The position numbers were made by a program, and so were the translations under genes. Below the pieces are notes generated by a model. That model saw only the letters and a list, made by a program, of their open reading frames with translations, had not been told where the DNA came from and did not search any database. This document shows, piece by piece, positions 43,719 through 52,597 of a stretch of 64,000 nucleotides of DNA. Numbering within the stretch: the stretch's first letter is position 1; each line of letters begins with the position of its first letter. This DNA comes from CAXBGS01 sp963975425. GTDB lineage: Bacteria; Planctomycetota; Planctomycetia; Pirellulales; Pirellulaceae. The stretch is from NCBI GenBank assembly GCA_963975425.1, contig CAXBGS010000003.1, positions 310,001-374,000 on the forward strand, read 5' to 3'.

Positions 43719-44837
43719 ATGGAATCGACTTCCACCGCTCGCGGGCGCACCAAGACTCGCTCCGCCGGCGAGCCGGACATGCAATCGCCGATCACCGCCA
43801 AGGCGAAACAGCATGGCCAAAAGGTTATCTCCGACGACCGACTCGCCGAACTATACGGCCCCATCGCCGATCCGCTTAGACGCGTTGAACACCGATTGCA
43901 AAGCGAATTGCAGAGCCGATACGAATTACTCAACCCATTGCTGCGGCACGGCACGCAGCTGGGCGGAAAACGTTTGCGGCCAGCCATGTTGTTGCTGTCC
44001 GGTGCGGCGGCGAGAACAGCAACGGCGGCGGAAACCGCACCCCACGACGCAACCAGCGACAACTTAGTCGTCTTGGGCACCGTGATTGAAATGGTGCACA
44101 CCGCGACGCTGATTCACGACGATGTGTTGGATGCTGCGGCGACGCGGCGGCACGTACCCACCGTCAATGCAAAGTGGAATAGCGACACGAGCATCCTGCT
44201 TGGTGATTACTTGTTTGCGCAAAGCTTTTATCTCGCCGCAACGCTTGGCGAGCCCCGGGCGTGTCGCTGGGTCGGTGAAGCAGCCCGACGTGTATGCGAA
44301 GGCGAGTTGCGACAAGTGCTGTGCCGTGACGTGATTCAGCTGAGCGAAGAGAGCTACATCGATATCATTCGCGGAAAAACAGCCGAATTGTGTCAGGTCG
44401 CTTGCCGTCTGGGTGCGAGCTACTGTGGCGCCGGCGACGACGTTGTCCAAGCCTTGGGCCGATACGGCGATGCGGTCGGTATCGCCTTTCAGATTGCCGA
44501 CGACTATCTAGACCTGTGGGGCGACGAAGCCACGATCGGAAAAACACTGGGCACCGATTTGCAGCAGGGTAAAGCGACCTTGCCAATCATCCGCCTGTTA
44601 AGCACCGCCGAAGCCCCAGAGCGTGAAAAGATCATCCACGTGCTTTCCGGTCCTGCCGACCAGCGGCTAGCGAGCCTTCGCCCGATGCTGCTTCGCAGCG
44701 ACGCGCGAGAATACACCCGGAACGTGGCCGATGAATATCGCGCCGTGGCCATGTCAGCAATTGATGCGTTGGATGATTCCGCAGCAAAACGGTCGCTGAT
44801 TGCGATCGCCAATTTTGCGGTCGATCGCCGTTTTTAG
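43719..44837 (+). CDS. polyprenyl diphosphate synthase (trans, long-chain type)
   Basis: 372 residues; the N-terminal 45 residues are extra and basic. It condenses isopentenyl diphosphate units into a long all-trans chain, probably for the quinone tail. First aspartate-rich motif: LIHDDVLD; second: QIADDYLD; also GGKRLRPAMLLL, LLGDYLFA, GKTAELCQVA and KTLGTDLQQGKATLPII. The residues before the first motif are Val-Glu-Met-Val-His-Thr-Ala, small enough for a long product, but the chain length cannot be fixed. The 3' end shares a TTAG tetranucleotide with the convergent PilZ gene. Confidence 0.93.
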   Translation: MESTSTARGRTKTRSAGEPDMQSPITAKAKQHGQKVISDDRLAELYGPIADPLRRVEHRLQSELQSRYELLNPLLRHGTQLGGKRLRPAMLLLSGAAARTATAAETAPHDATSDNLVVLGTVIEMVHTATLIHDDVLDAAATRRHVPTVNAKWNSDTSILLGDYLFAQSFYLAATLGEPRACRWVGEAARRVCEGELRQVLCRDVIQLSEESYIDIIRGKTAELCQVACRLGASYCGAGDDVVQALGRYGDAVGIAFQIADDYLDLWGDEATIGKTLGTDLQQGKATLPIIRLLSTAEAPEREKIIHVLSGPADQRLASLRPMLLRSDAREYTRNVADEYRAVAMSAIDALDDSAAKRSLIAIANFAVDRRF

Positions 44838-45541
44838 CGACCGCTTCGAGACTCGGCGAATTTCCCTTCACTTGCAAAAGCCGTAACTTCTTTGCGAAAG
44901 CGTCGCCCTTCTTCGACCGCCGTGAAACCAGCGCCGGCCAGGCAACCGTCTTCTGATTCGGTGGACCAGACGACTTCGCCAATACCGGTTTTGCCATCGG
45001 GCAAGATCACCAGGATCCTTGCACCGACGGTGAGCGCGACGTCGGTGCTTAGCTGCAGTCCTGAATTAGAGACATCAATCAGCGTGGCAACCTTCAAGGC
45101 GATCTGTGGATTCTGTTGGCGAACTTGCACGTTCAAGTTCACTCGGTCGCGCTTCTCATCACGCTGGCTGACCAATTCTTCCTGAACGAATTTGCCCAGA
45201 CATTCCTGTTGCAGTTCGCGGCGAAACTGAAATCCATAAGTCATCGTGCCGACACCGGTTTGTCGTTGCCAGCACAGTCGTCCCGCAACGATCAATTCCG
45301 ACTCGCTGCCTTGAGGCTTGACACGGACGACGCCGAATTTTGGCGCCGAGCGCGGCGGCTGGTTCACGCGAATCGCACAACCTTGCAGGCTGAGGTCCGC
45401 TAAGTGGCAACCGATCGTTTGTTCGTCGGCACCAATCCCGATCGTCAGCTGGGCCGGCAAAGGATGGGACCAATCGGCGTTGTATCGGGTTGTCTCGCGA
45501 CCTTGCGCCTTTTCGTTTTGTGCATCAAAGCTAACGTTCAT
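44834..45541 (-). CDS. double PilZ-domain protein
   Basis: 235 residues from ATG 45541 (MNVSFDAQNEK); a longer frame to 45844 has no PilZ features and crosses the region of the REP-like element. PilZ-like segments: about 15-115 (RETTRYNADWSHPLPAQLTI, HLADLSLQGCAIRVN) and 125-235 (RDEKRDRVNLNVQVRQ, ATLIDVSNSGLQLSTDVAL). The second has the typical D-x-S-x-x-G strand. PilZ domains usually bind cyclic di-GMP, but the RxxxR-type arginines are only partly visible here. Cytoplasmic. Its stop codon TAA and the convergent gene's stop TAG share the bases TTAG at 44834-44837. Confidence 0.78.
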   Translation of the reverse strand: MNVSFDAQNEKAQGRETTRYNADWSHPLPAQLTIGIGADEQTIGCHLADLSLQGCAIRVNQPPRSAPKFGVVRVKPQGSESELIVAGRLCWQRQTGVGTMTYGFQFRRELQQECLGKFVQEELVSQRDEKRDRVNLNVQVRQQNPQIALKVATLIDVSNSGLQLSTDVALTVGARILVILPDGKTGIGEVVWSTESEDGCLAGAGFTAVEEGRRFRKEVTAFASEGKFAESRSGR

Positions 45542-46096
45542 CTGCGTGGATTCCGAACGGGATGGGTGGTGCCTTTGATCGGCGACGAGAGCAACCAATG
45601 CCGCTCTGTAAGAGGGTATGTCACGGTTTTCGTCGTCATTTCTCGGACCGCGGCGAATCGGCTGGGGCGGCGATTCTCTGCCGCATCTGATACCGGCTGT
45701 GACGAATAAAACGCTTGTGCTAGCCGTCCGGCTACGATATCGCGTGTGATGCGTCGCGGTCTCGTGATCGCCTAAACGTCGCATTTTGGTGGACCGTGAG
45801 CCGTAAGGCACCGGGCGGAGCGACGTGCCCGCCCGATTACCCATCGCGGCTCACCATGACCAGACAGCGCCTAGACGCCTCGCGGATCCGCCTCGCAGCG
45901 ATCATATTGGTTGGTGCTGCGATCCGCGTGGTTGCGAGTTGCCTGTGATGCGATGCGTCAAAGATTCAGCAGGTGCCTCATTGCCGGCGCCACACAAACA
46001 ATGCTCTCGCGACTGACTGATTCACCCTCCGCGTTGAGGGAAACTGTGAAATGAAGGAACCAAATCATCATTGAATCCAAAACCAAGAACGGTGAA
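45542..46096. other. PilZ/folE divergent region with a REP-like element
   Basis: About 555 bp. It holds the nested inverted repeat at 45796..45854. No other gene is visible. The folE ribosome-binding site area (AAGGAAC near 46053) lies at the right edge. Confidence 0.5.
45796..45854. repeat. nested inverted repeat, REP-like
   Basis: Outer arms GTGAGCCG (45796) and CGGCTCAC (45847); inner arms CGGGCGG (45812) and CCGCCCG (45829). A 59-bp cruciform-like element of the kind that is dispersed in planctomycete chromosomes. It is not followed by a T-tract. Confidence 0.75.
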
Positions 46097-46747
46097 TTGT
46101 CCACCAACGGAGATAGCGTTTGTGCCGGCCAACCGGCAGAGCCACCGTTGTACGTCGATCCAAACGAACCGCGCAACGACCAAGTGGACTTCAAGCGGAT
46201 CGAAGCCGCCGTTCGCGTGATCTTGGATGCGGTCGGCGAAGATCCCGATCGCGAAGGGCTGCAAGAAACGCCCGCCCGTGTCGCTCGAATGTACGCGGAA
46301 ATGTTTGCCGGACTGCATGGCGACCCTGGCCGACATTTGGCAAAAGTGTTTACCGAAGACTACGATGAAATTGTGCTCGTCCGCGACATCAGTTTTTGCA
46401 GCATGTGTGAACACCATTTGTTGCCGTTCACCGGACGTGCCCACATCGCGTACCTGCCCAGCGGCAAGGTGGTCGGACTGAGCAAGCTGGCTCGTGTGGT
46501 CGAAGAGGTCGCTCGACGTCCGCAGGTGCAAGAACGATTGACGCAAACGATCGCCGACTTGGTCGAGACGCGATTGTCCGCGCGCGGTGTCGCCGTCGTT
46601 TGCGAAGCCACCCACAGTTGCATGACGATGCGAGGCGTACGCAAACCCGGCAGTTTATGCTTGACCAGTGCGATGCGAGGTTCGTTCCGAGACGATCCGA
46701 AATCAAGAGCCGAAGTGCTCGGGCTGATCAATCGCGACGCGGGATGA
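46097..46747 (+). CDS. folE: GTP cyclohydrolase I
   Basis: 216 residues counted from TTG 46097. It converts GTP to dihydroneopterin triphosphate for folate or related pterins. Zinc-binding and catalytic residues are visible: CSMCEHHLLPF, THSCMTMRGVRK, and PARVARMYAEMF, AYLPSGKVVGLSKLARVVE and RLTQTIADLV. The domain proper starts around DFKRIEAAVR. No ATG or GTG occurs in this frame before the core. An AAGGAAC-type site at 46053 points to ATC/ATT codons at 46064-46070, so the true start is uncertain. The GlcD-GlcF fusion gene follows 117 nt later. Confidence 0.93.
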   Translation: MSTNGDSVCAGQPAEPPLYVDPNEPRNDQVDFKRIEAAVRVILDAVGEDPDREGLQETPARVARMYAEMFAGLHGDPGRHLAKVFTEDYDEIVLVRDISFCSMCEHHLLPFTGRAHIAYLPSGKVVGLSKLARVVEEVARRPQVQERLTQTIADLVETRLSARGVAVVCEATHSCMTMRGVRKPGSLCLTSAMRGSFRDDPKSRAEVLGLINRDAG

Positions 46748-46864
46748 TTCGGCGGCTGATTTTTCGGCGGCGATCGCGTTGACGACCAGTTCCCGATCCC
46801 GGGACCTTGGGCGGTCGCCTTTCGCCAGTAACGACACCGGCCAACAGGGTAAGTCGCGAACTTC

Positions 46865-49840
46865 ATGGACATCGAACGACAACGTGTGCAAGACGACTTG
46901 CGCGGCATTGTCCGCGGCGACGTTCTGTGCGACCCCATGACCACCCAGCTGTACGCGTCCGATGCCAGCATCTATCAGATTCGTCCGCTCGGCGTGATCC
47001 GACCGCGAGTCGCAGCCGACGTCGTTGCGACCGCGCAATATGCCGCCGAGCATGACCTGTCGATTCACCCGCGCGGCAGCGGCAGTGGCGTCGCCGGTGA
47101 ATCGATCGGACCGGGACTGGTCCTGGATTTTTCGCGATACATGCAGCGGATCACCGCCAGCGAGGACAAGTCGCGATTGACGGTGCAAAGCGGAGTCATG
47201 TTGGCCGACTTGAACCGTTCGATTCGAGACGACGGACGTTGGTACGGTCCCGATCCGATGACGCGCAGCATCACGACCATGGGCAGCGTGCTAGCGACAA
47301 ACGCGTCTGGCAGTCATTACCTGCGCAGCGGATCCGCTCGTGACACCATCGAATCAATGCGAGTGGTGACCGTTGACGGCGAACTGATCGAAATTCACCG
47401 GCACGGGCGTGACGAAGAATCCACCGCCGGACGCTTGGCCCGTGGGATCGTCGAAATTCGCAACCAGTTCCGCGACTCCATCGAGCGTTTCGCTGGACCA
47501 CCCATGTCACGCGGCGGATATCGCCTGGATGACGTGGTCGACGAGAACGAAACCGTTGACTTGGCAAAATTCATGGTCGGCACCCAGGGAACACTTGGGA
47601 TCATGGTCGACGCGACCGTGCGGACCGAACTGATCCCGGCGCATCGTGGATTGGCATTGTTGTTCTATCACCGCCTGGATTCGGCCGCCCGCGGCGCCGT
47701 GCGTGCGACCAGTCACGGCGTCGTCGCTTGTGATTTGATGGATCGGCGTCTGTTGCAAATCGCGTTGGAAACGGATTCGCGTTTCGAAAACGTGCTGCCG
47801 CGCGAAGCAGAAGCGATGTTGCTGGTCGAAATCCAAGGTGAATCGCTGGGTGACCTCTACGACCGACTGTCGGTCGTTCGCGAAGATTTGACGCACGGCA
47901 GCGACGACGCATTCGCGTCGATCGATACAGTCAAACAATCCGAACGCGATATGTACTGGGCCTTATCACGCCGCGTGATTCCGCGTCTGGAACGCGTCCG
48001 CGGCGCTCATGCACCGCTGCCTTTCACCGATGACATCTGGGTACCGCCGGATAAGTTGCCCGATGTCTTGACGGCCGTCCAAGACACATTGAAAAGCCTG
48101 CAAACGACAGCGACCGTATTCGCGCACGCGGGTCACGGACAACTGCACGTGCGGCCGTTCTTGAACCTGGGCGACACGCATGACCGCGACCGTTTGATGC
48201 GGTTGTCACAAGAGATCGCCGAAGTCGTCTGGAATCACGGCGGTCAAATCAGTGTCGAACACGCCGCGGGCCTAAGCCGATCGTATCTGATGCCGCGGCA
48301 ATTCGGCGAAATGTGGCAAGCGCTCGGTCAAGTCAAACGCTTGTTCGATCCGTTTCACCGCCTGAACCCAGGAAAGTACTTCGGCGCCGTGCTGCAGAAA
48401 CCGAACGAGAACCTTCGTCCGGCCGACCAGACGATCGAAGTCGTTGCCGACAATCGTGTGCTAGTCCAAGCCGACCAGCCAACGATCGACGCGGCACGCC
48501 AGCGAGGCGAATCGGTCGCGCAGCTTCAAGTGCTGCAGCAGTGGCCCGCCGGCGCAACGATCAACCAAGTCGCGCGAGGTTGCAACGGATGTGCGCGATG
48601 CCGTGCGAGTGCATCCGGCGAGCGGCAATGCCCGGTATTTCGCGCGTCACCACGCGAGGAAGCCTCACCACGAGCCAAAGCCAACTTGCTGCGCGCCGTG
48701 CTCGGTGGCCAGCTGCGCGTGGAAGACCTTGCCGAGGAACGCGCCAAAGAGATTGCCGATCTTTGTTTTAACTGCCACCAGTGTCGCGTCGAATGCCCCG
48801 CGACCGTCGACATCCCCAAAATCGTGGGAGAATTGAAAGCCCAATACGTTGCCACGAACGGTTTGCCGCTTTCGGAAATGCTGCTGGGCCGTATCGATAC
48901 GATCTCGGCAATCGCATCGCGGTTTCCATCGCTTGCCAATGCGATGATCAACAGTCCCGCAATTCGATGGACCGCCGAACGACTCTTCGGATTGTCTGCG
49001 GCGAGACAAATGCCTGAGGTCGCGGGCAAGACGTTCTTGCGATATTCGGCGGGCCGGCGGTGGACCAAACCAAAGCCACACGGCGGATTGAAAGTCGCCT
49101 ACTACGTGGACCATTACGCGAATTTTCACGATCCGGATATCGGGCGAGCCCTGTCGGAAGTGCTGCAACAAAACGGTATCGGCCTGTACGTTCCATTGAT
49201 GCAAATCGCCAGCGGAATGGCACGGGTTTCCTCTGGCGATCTAAAGGGTGCCCGCAAAGTGGCGCGGCGCAATGTCCGGATGCTCGCCGAGTGCGTTCGA
49301 CAGGGCTACACGGTCTTAGCGACCGAACCCAGTGCGATCCTGTGCCTGAAACACGAATATCCTAATCTGCTAGACGATGAAGACGCCCACTTGGTGGCCG
49401 AACATTCCCACGAGGCTTGCGATTTCCTGTGGCAATTGAACCAACAGCAGCGGTTGTCGCTCGATTTCGAACCGATTGATGCCACCATCGCCTACCATCA
49501 ACCGTGCCACTTGCGAGTGATGGATCCGATCGGCGCCGGCCCCAGCTTGCTGGAACTGATCCCCGAACTGACCGTTCAACGGATCGAGGCCGGATGCAGC
49601 GGGATGGCTGGCACCTGGGGCTTACAAAAAAAGAACTATCGAAATAGTCTGCGCATTGGATGGCCTTTGATTTCTGCAATGCGATCGGCACGTGTTTCGG
49701 CCGCGACGACCGAATGCAGCGCTTGTAAAATGCAAATCGAACACGGCAGCGGAAATCAAACGGTTCATCCAATCAAGTTATTGGCGTACGCCTATGGCCG
49801 AATGCCAAAGGTGGGCGACGAATTGGGATGGACGAGTTAA
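46865..49840 (+). CDS. GlcD-GlcF-like fused FAD/Fe-S oxidoreductase
   Basis: 991 residues. An N-terminal FAD-binding_4 domain (about 40-215: HPRGSGSGVAGESIGPG, MGSVLATNASGSHYL) and a FAD-linked oxidase C-terminal domain (to about 515) are followed by two ferredoxin-like Cys clusters: CNGCARCRASASGERQCP (about 577-594) and CFNCHQCRVECP (about 640). The cysteine-rich CCG-type domain is C-terminal (YHQPCHLRV, GCSGMAGTWG, CSACKMQIEHG). The arrangement matches fused glycolate or D-lactate dehydrogenase-type enzymes (YdiJ-like); the substrate is not certain. It heads a tight operon with moaD, moaE, a desulfurase and a YkgJ-like gene (gaps from -4 to 11 nt). Confidence 0.92.
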   Translation: MDIERQRVQDDLRGIVRGDVLCDPMTTQLYASDASIYQIRPLGVIRPRVAADVVATAQYAAEHDLSIHPRGSGSGVAGESIGPGLVLDFSRYMQRITASEDKSRLTVQSGVMLADLNRSIRDDGRWYGPDPMTRSITTMGSVLATNASGSHYLRSGSARDTIESMRVVTVDGELIEIHRHGRDEESTAGRLARGIVEIRNQFRDSIERFAGPPMSRGGYRLDDVVDENETVDLAKFMVGTQGTLGIMVDATVRTELIPAHRGLALLFYHRLDSAARGAVRATSHGVVACDLMDRRLLQIALETDSRFENVLPREAEAMLLVEIQGESLGDLYDRLSVVREDLTHGSDDAFASIDTVKQSERDMYWALSRRVIPRLERVRGAHAPLPFTDDIWVPPDKLPDVLTAVQDTLKSLQTTATVFAHAGHGQLHVRPFLNLGDTHDRDRLMRLSQEIAEVVWNHGGQISVEHAAGLSRSYLMPRQFGEMWQALGQVKRLFDPFHRLNPGKYFGAVLQKPNENLRPADQTIEVVADNRVLVQADQPTIDAARQRGESVAQLQVLQQWPAGATINQVARGCNGCARCRASASGERQCPVFRASPREEASPRAKANLLRAVLGGQLRVEDLAEERAKEIADLCFNCHQCRVECPATVDIPKIVGELKAQYVATNGLPLSEMLLGRIDTISAIASRFPSLANAMINSPAIRWTAERLFGLSAARQMPEVAGKTFLRYSAGRRWTKPKPHGGLKVAYYVDHYANFHDPDIGRALSEVLQQNGIGLYVPLMQIASGMARVSSGDLKGARKVARRNVRMLAECVRQGYTVLATEPSAILCLKHEYPNLLDDEDAHLVAEHSHEACDFLWQLNQQQRLSLDFEPIDATIAYHQPCHLRVMDPIGAGPSLLELIPELTVQRIEAGCSGMAGTWGLQKKNYRNSLRIGWPLISAMRSARVSAATTECSACKMQIEHGSGNQTVHPIKLLAYAYGRMPKVGDELGWTS

Positions 49841-49843
49841 GAA

Positions 49844-50089
49844 ATGCAAATCGAAGTGCTTTTGTTTGCCGCCCTTCGCGAAGCGGCTGGCCGCGACAGA
49901 ATAACGATCGACGTCAGCGATCAGCCAACGGCCGACGATGTCATTCAAGCGATCGCTGATCGACTGCCATCGGTCGCGGCACTGATGCCGGCGTGCCGGG
50001 TCGCCGTCGATTCCAGCTATGTCGGGCCCGATACTCTGGTGCCCCCCAATAGCGAAGTCGCACTGATTCCTCCGGTGAGCGGCGGATGA
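49844..50089 (+). CDS. moaD: molybdopterin synthase small subunit / ThiS-like
   Basis: 81 residues. A ubiquitin-like fold sulfur carrier: MQIEVLLFAALREAAGRDRI, then the end IPPVSGG with the C-terminal Gly-Gly used for thiocarboxylate activation. Length is typical. It starts 3 nt after the oxidoreductase stop and overlaps moaE by 4 nt (ATGA at 50086), so the two subunits are co-translated. No moeB gene is in the window; the downstream cysteine desulfurase could supply sulfur. Confidence 0.93.
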   Translation: MQIEVLLFAALREAAGRDRITIDVSDQPTADDVIQAIADRLPSVAALMPACRVAVDSSYVGPDTLVPPNSEVALIPPVSGG

Positions 50090-50556
50090 ACACGGACAGC
50101 ATTTCGATCGAACTGGTCCATTGCCCCATCGATTTGGCCAGCCTGCAAACGAAGATCGCCGATCCCGATGTCGGCGCCCACGGATGGTTCTTTGGCGTCA
50201 CGCGACGCCGGACAACGACCAACGATCCTGAACCGAAAATCACCCAATCGCTTTCGTACCAGGCGCACGAACCGATGGCCGAAAAACAGTTGTTGCAAAT
50301 CGCCGCTGATGCCATACAGCGGTTTGGACTGACAAAGTTGGTCATTGTGCATCGGCTTGGTGATGTTCCCGTCGGCCAGGCGAGCGTCGTGGTCGGATGC
50401 AGCAGTCCACATCGGCCCGCTACTTTCGAGGCGCTTCCGTGGGTGATGGACATACTCAAACGCGATGTTCCCATTTGGAAATGCGAACGTTACGTCGATG
50501 AAACCTCCGCGTGGGTTCACCCGCAGGTCTCGCAGGAAAGTGACAAAACACCGTGA
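50086..50556 (+). CDS. moaE: molybdopterin synthase catalytic subunit
   Basis: 156 residues. It makes molybdopterin from cPMP using two MoaD thiocarboxylates. Visible: YQAHEPMAEKQL, VIVHRLGDVPVGQASVVVG, SSPHRPATFEALPWVMD, and the lysine region LKRDVPIWKCERY, equivalent to the catalytic Lys pair of the E. coli enzyme. The ATG overlaps the moaD stop and the stop overlaps the next gene's GTG, so it sits in a tightly coupled operon. The C-terminal tail is slightly longer than usual. Confidence 0.93.
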   Translation: MNTDSISIELVHCPIDLASLQTKIADPDVGAHGWFFGVTRRRTTTNDPEPKITQSLSYQAHEPMAEKQLLQIAADAIQRFGLTKLVIVHRLGDVPVGQASVVVGCSSPHRPATFEALPWVMDILKRDVPIWKCERYVDETSAWVHPQVSQESDKTP

Positions 50557-51713
50557 GTCAGCGACGCATCTATCTGGATCATGCGGCTACGTCTTGGCCG
50601 AAATCCGAAGCGGTGTTGGCGGCCATGGACCACTTCCACCGAACCGAAGGTGCCGCGGCGGGGCGAGGCACTTATGCCGCCGCGTTTCGCGCCAGCGCGG
50701 GCATCGCGCAGTGTCGTCGCCGAATTGCAAGAATGATTGACGCCGACGACGAAACATGTATTTCATTTCACAGCAACGCCACCGCCGCGCTGAACGCTGC
50801 GATCCACGGGCTGATCCGTCCGGGCGATCACGTCGTGACGACCGCGGCGGAACACAACAGTGTGCTGCGCCCGCTGACCTACCTGCAAGAGAATCAAAGA
50901 GTCCGCCTGACGATCGTTCCCTGTGACGCGAAAGGATCGGTCGATGCTAACGAAGTCATCGACGCGGTCGGCCCCGACACACGAATGGTCGCCGTCACCC
51001 ACGCCAGCAACGTGACTGGTGCGATGCAACCGATCGAAGAGATTGGATTTGCATTGAAAGAAAAGGATGTCGCCGTGCTGTGCGACGCGGCACAAACGTT
51101 CGGATATATGCCGATAAGCCTCAAAGAGATGAATGTGGATCTGTTCGTTGCACCTGGGCATAAAGGTGGCGCGGGTCCGCTGGGCACGGCCATGCTGTAT
51201 TGCCATCCGAGGTGGCACGACGAACTGCGCCCGACAATACAAGGCGGCACGGGAAGCCAGTCCGAGTCACTTACGATGCCCGAATCGATGCCCGACAAGC
51301 TGGAATCCGGTAACCTGAACGTCCCCGCAATCGTCGGCTGGGACGCCGGTCTTCGTGAATTGACGGATGAGGTGCTGACGGCAACCGCCAGTCGTTTTCT
51401 TGACTTAAGTGCGATGCTGTATCGCAGACTCGCAAAGATTCCTCACGTCAACGTGATCGGTCCCAGCAATTTCGTTCCTTTGGTTAGCTTGACCATTGAC
51501 GGCATGTCCCCATCCGATATCAGCGCCGTGCTGGATAGCGATTTCGGAATTGAAACGCGTGCCGGTTTTCACTGCGCCGCACTGATCCACCATTACATCA
51601 ACACCGAACAAGACGGTACGCTAAGGATCAGCGCCGGACGAGAGACGTCTGACGATGAGATCGATAGGGTCATCGACGCGATCAAGGACATCGCGTTCGA
51701 ACTGAACAGATAG
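50553..51713 (+). CDS. cysteine desulfurase-like aminotransferase class V (SufS/Csd type)
   Basis: 386 residues from a GTG at 50553 that overlaps the moaE stop. PLP enzyme motifs: YLDHAATSWPKSEAVLAAM, HSNATAALNAAIHGL, TAAEHNSVLRPL, CDAAQTFGYMPI (PLP-ring Asp), PLP lysine in VAPGHKGGAGPLG, TGSQSESLTMP, and the catalytic Cys in TRAGFHCAALIHHY, in a short-loop position as in group II desulfurases. Since it is coupled to moaD/moaE, the simplest idea is that it provides sulfur for MoaD thiocarboxylation; this is inference. It is distinct from the IscS/NifS-type gene at 21.2 kb. Confidence 0.87.
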   Translation: MSQRRIYLDHAATSWPKSEAVLAAMDHFHRTEGAAAGRGTYAAAFRASAGIAQCRRRIARMIDADDETCISFHSNATAALNAAIHGLIRPGDHVVTTAAEHNSVLRPLTYLQENQRVRLTIVPCDAKGSVDANEVIDAVGPDTRMVAVTHASNVTGAMQPIEEIGFALKEKDVAVLCDAAQTFGYMPISLKEMNVDLFVAPGHKGGAGPLGTAMLYCHPRWHDELRPTIQGGTGSQSESLTMPESMPDKLESGNLNVPAIVGWDAGLRELTDEVLTATASRFLDLSAMLYRRLAKIPHVNVIGPSNFVPLVSLTIDGMSPSDISAVLDSDFGIETRAGFHCAALIHHYINTEQDGTLRISAGRETSDDEIDRVIDAIKDIAFELNR

Positions 51714-51724
51714 ATAAGTTGGCG

Positions 51725-52180
51725 ATGTCAGAAAAGAAAAAGAAGAAAAAATCGTCTGACAAGGGGAGCAAGCAACCCTGGTATGCGGACGGTTTGCAGT
51801 TTCAGTGCACACAGTGTGGCGATTGCTGCGGCGGTGAACCTGGATTCGTATGGGTCGGCGAAGACGAAATCGAAGCCTTGGCGGCCGAGATGAAGATCAC
51901 CGTCGATGAGTTCGAGTACCAATTCGTTCGCCAAGTTGGCCGCGATAAAAGCTTGAAAGAATACCCCGATGGCGACTGCATCTTGTTGGACCCCGAAACC
52001 CGCAAGTGCACCGTCTACGGTGCCCGCCCGATCCAGTGTCGGACTTGGCCGTTTTGGGATTCGAACCTCAAAAAACGCAAGGATTGGAAAGAGACGTGCG
52101 AGGTGTGCCCGGGCGCCGGACAGGGAAAGCTTTACTCACTCGAACACATCGAAATGACGCGTAAAGAAAAATCGGTTTGA
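51725..52180 (+). CDS. Cys-rich YkgJ-family iron/zinc-chelating protein
   Basis: 151 residues from ATG 51725; a TTG two codons earlier is also in frame. It begins with a run of lysines (MSEKKKKKKSSDKGSK). Cysteine clusters: CTQCGDCCGG, then DCILLDPETRKCTVYG (with PIQCRTWPFW), then CEVCPGAG. This is the YkgJ/UPF0153 signature, taken to bind a metal or Fe-S cluster. No function is proven for the family. It is the last gene of the operon, 11 nt after the desulfurase stop, which fits a role in metal or sulfur handling. Confidence 0.88.
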   Translation: MSEKKKKKKSSDKGSKQPWYADGLQFQCTQCGDCCGGEPGFVWVGEDEIEALAAEMKITVDEFEYQFVRQVGRDKSLKEYPDGDCILLDPETRKCTVYGARPIQCRTWPFWDSNLKKRKDWKETCEVCPGAGQGKLYSLEHIEMTRKEKSV

Positions 52181-52510
52181 GCCCCCCCAAACCAGTCCGC
52201 TAGTCCCAACCTGTACACAATTCTTGAACCTGCAGGCTAGCACCAAGACCTAAAGCTAGCATCGCTTGAGGTACCTAACCTCCATCCATCATCCATCATC
52301 CATCGTGACAGGATTGGCCCGTTGGCCGCGGGTTGATGGGGATCGCGGAATAGCTGCCGGACGTCCGTTTAGCCCGTTTTTGACGAATAGTCGGATTAGC
52401 TCAAGAATCCTGACCAGGGGCGTCGATACCCTGTGACGTGGAGAATCGGTGCTGCAACCGGTTCGCCCTCGAAACCCACGTGGAGATGTTGACGACCCGA
52501 GACCGTAGCC

Positions 52511-52540
52511 TTAGACTTGCATCAGCATTAAGTTTATAGG
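52511..52540 (+). promoter_or_regulatory. candidate sigma-70 type promoter for the HU gene
   Basis: TTAGAC and TATAGG are separated by 18 bp in an AT-rich stretch about 60 bp before the start codon of the HU-like gene. The match to -35 is weak; the -10 is good. Confidence 0.4.
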
Positions 52541-52561
52541 TACTAAGGGTTTACAACGATC

Positions 52562-52581
52562 CCTCGAATCCGGTTTCGAGG
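52562..52581 (+). promoter_or_regulatory. leader hairpin before the HU start
   Basis: CCTCGAA-TCCGGT-TTCGAGG forms a perfect 7-bp stem ending 16 nt before the GTG start, just ahead of the CAGGGA ribosome-binding sequence. It could modulate translation. Confidence 0.5.
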
Positions 52582-52597
52582 CGACAGGGAGTCATGA

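Larger units (their letters stand above)
52181..52597. other. HU-gene leader region with promoter and hairpin
   Basis: It contains a short direct repeat of CATCCAT (near 52282), a candidate promoter at 52511-52540 and a hairpin at 52562-52581. No gene is visible. Confidence 0.5.

Noticed and set aside
45542..45844. 100-residue N-terminal extension of the PilZ protein
   Set aside because: It reads through the REP-like palindrome and has no recognisable structure; MNVSFDAQNEK at 45541 is the better start.
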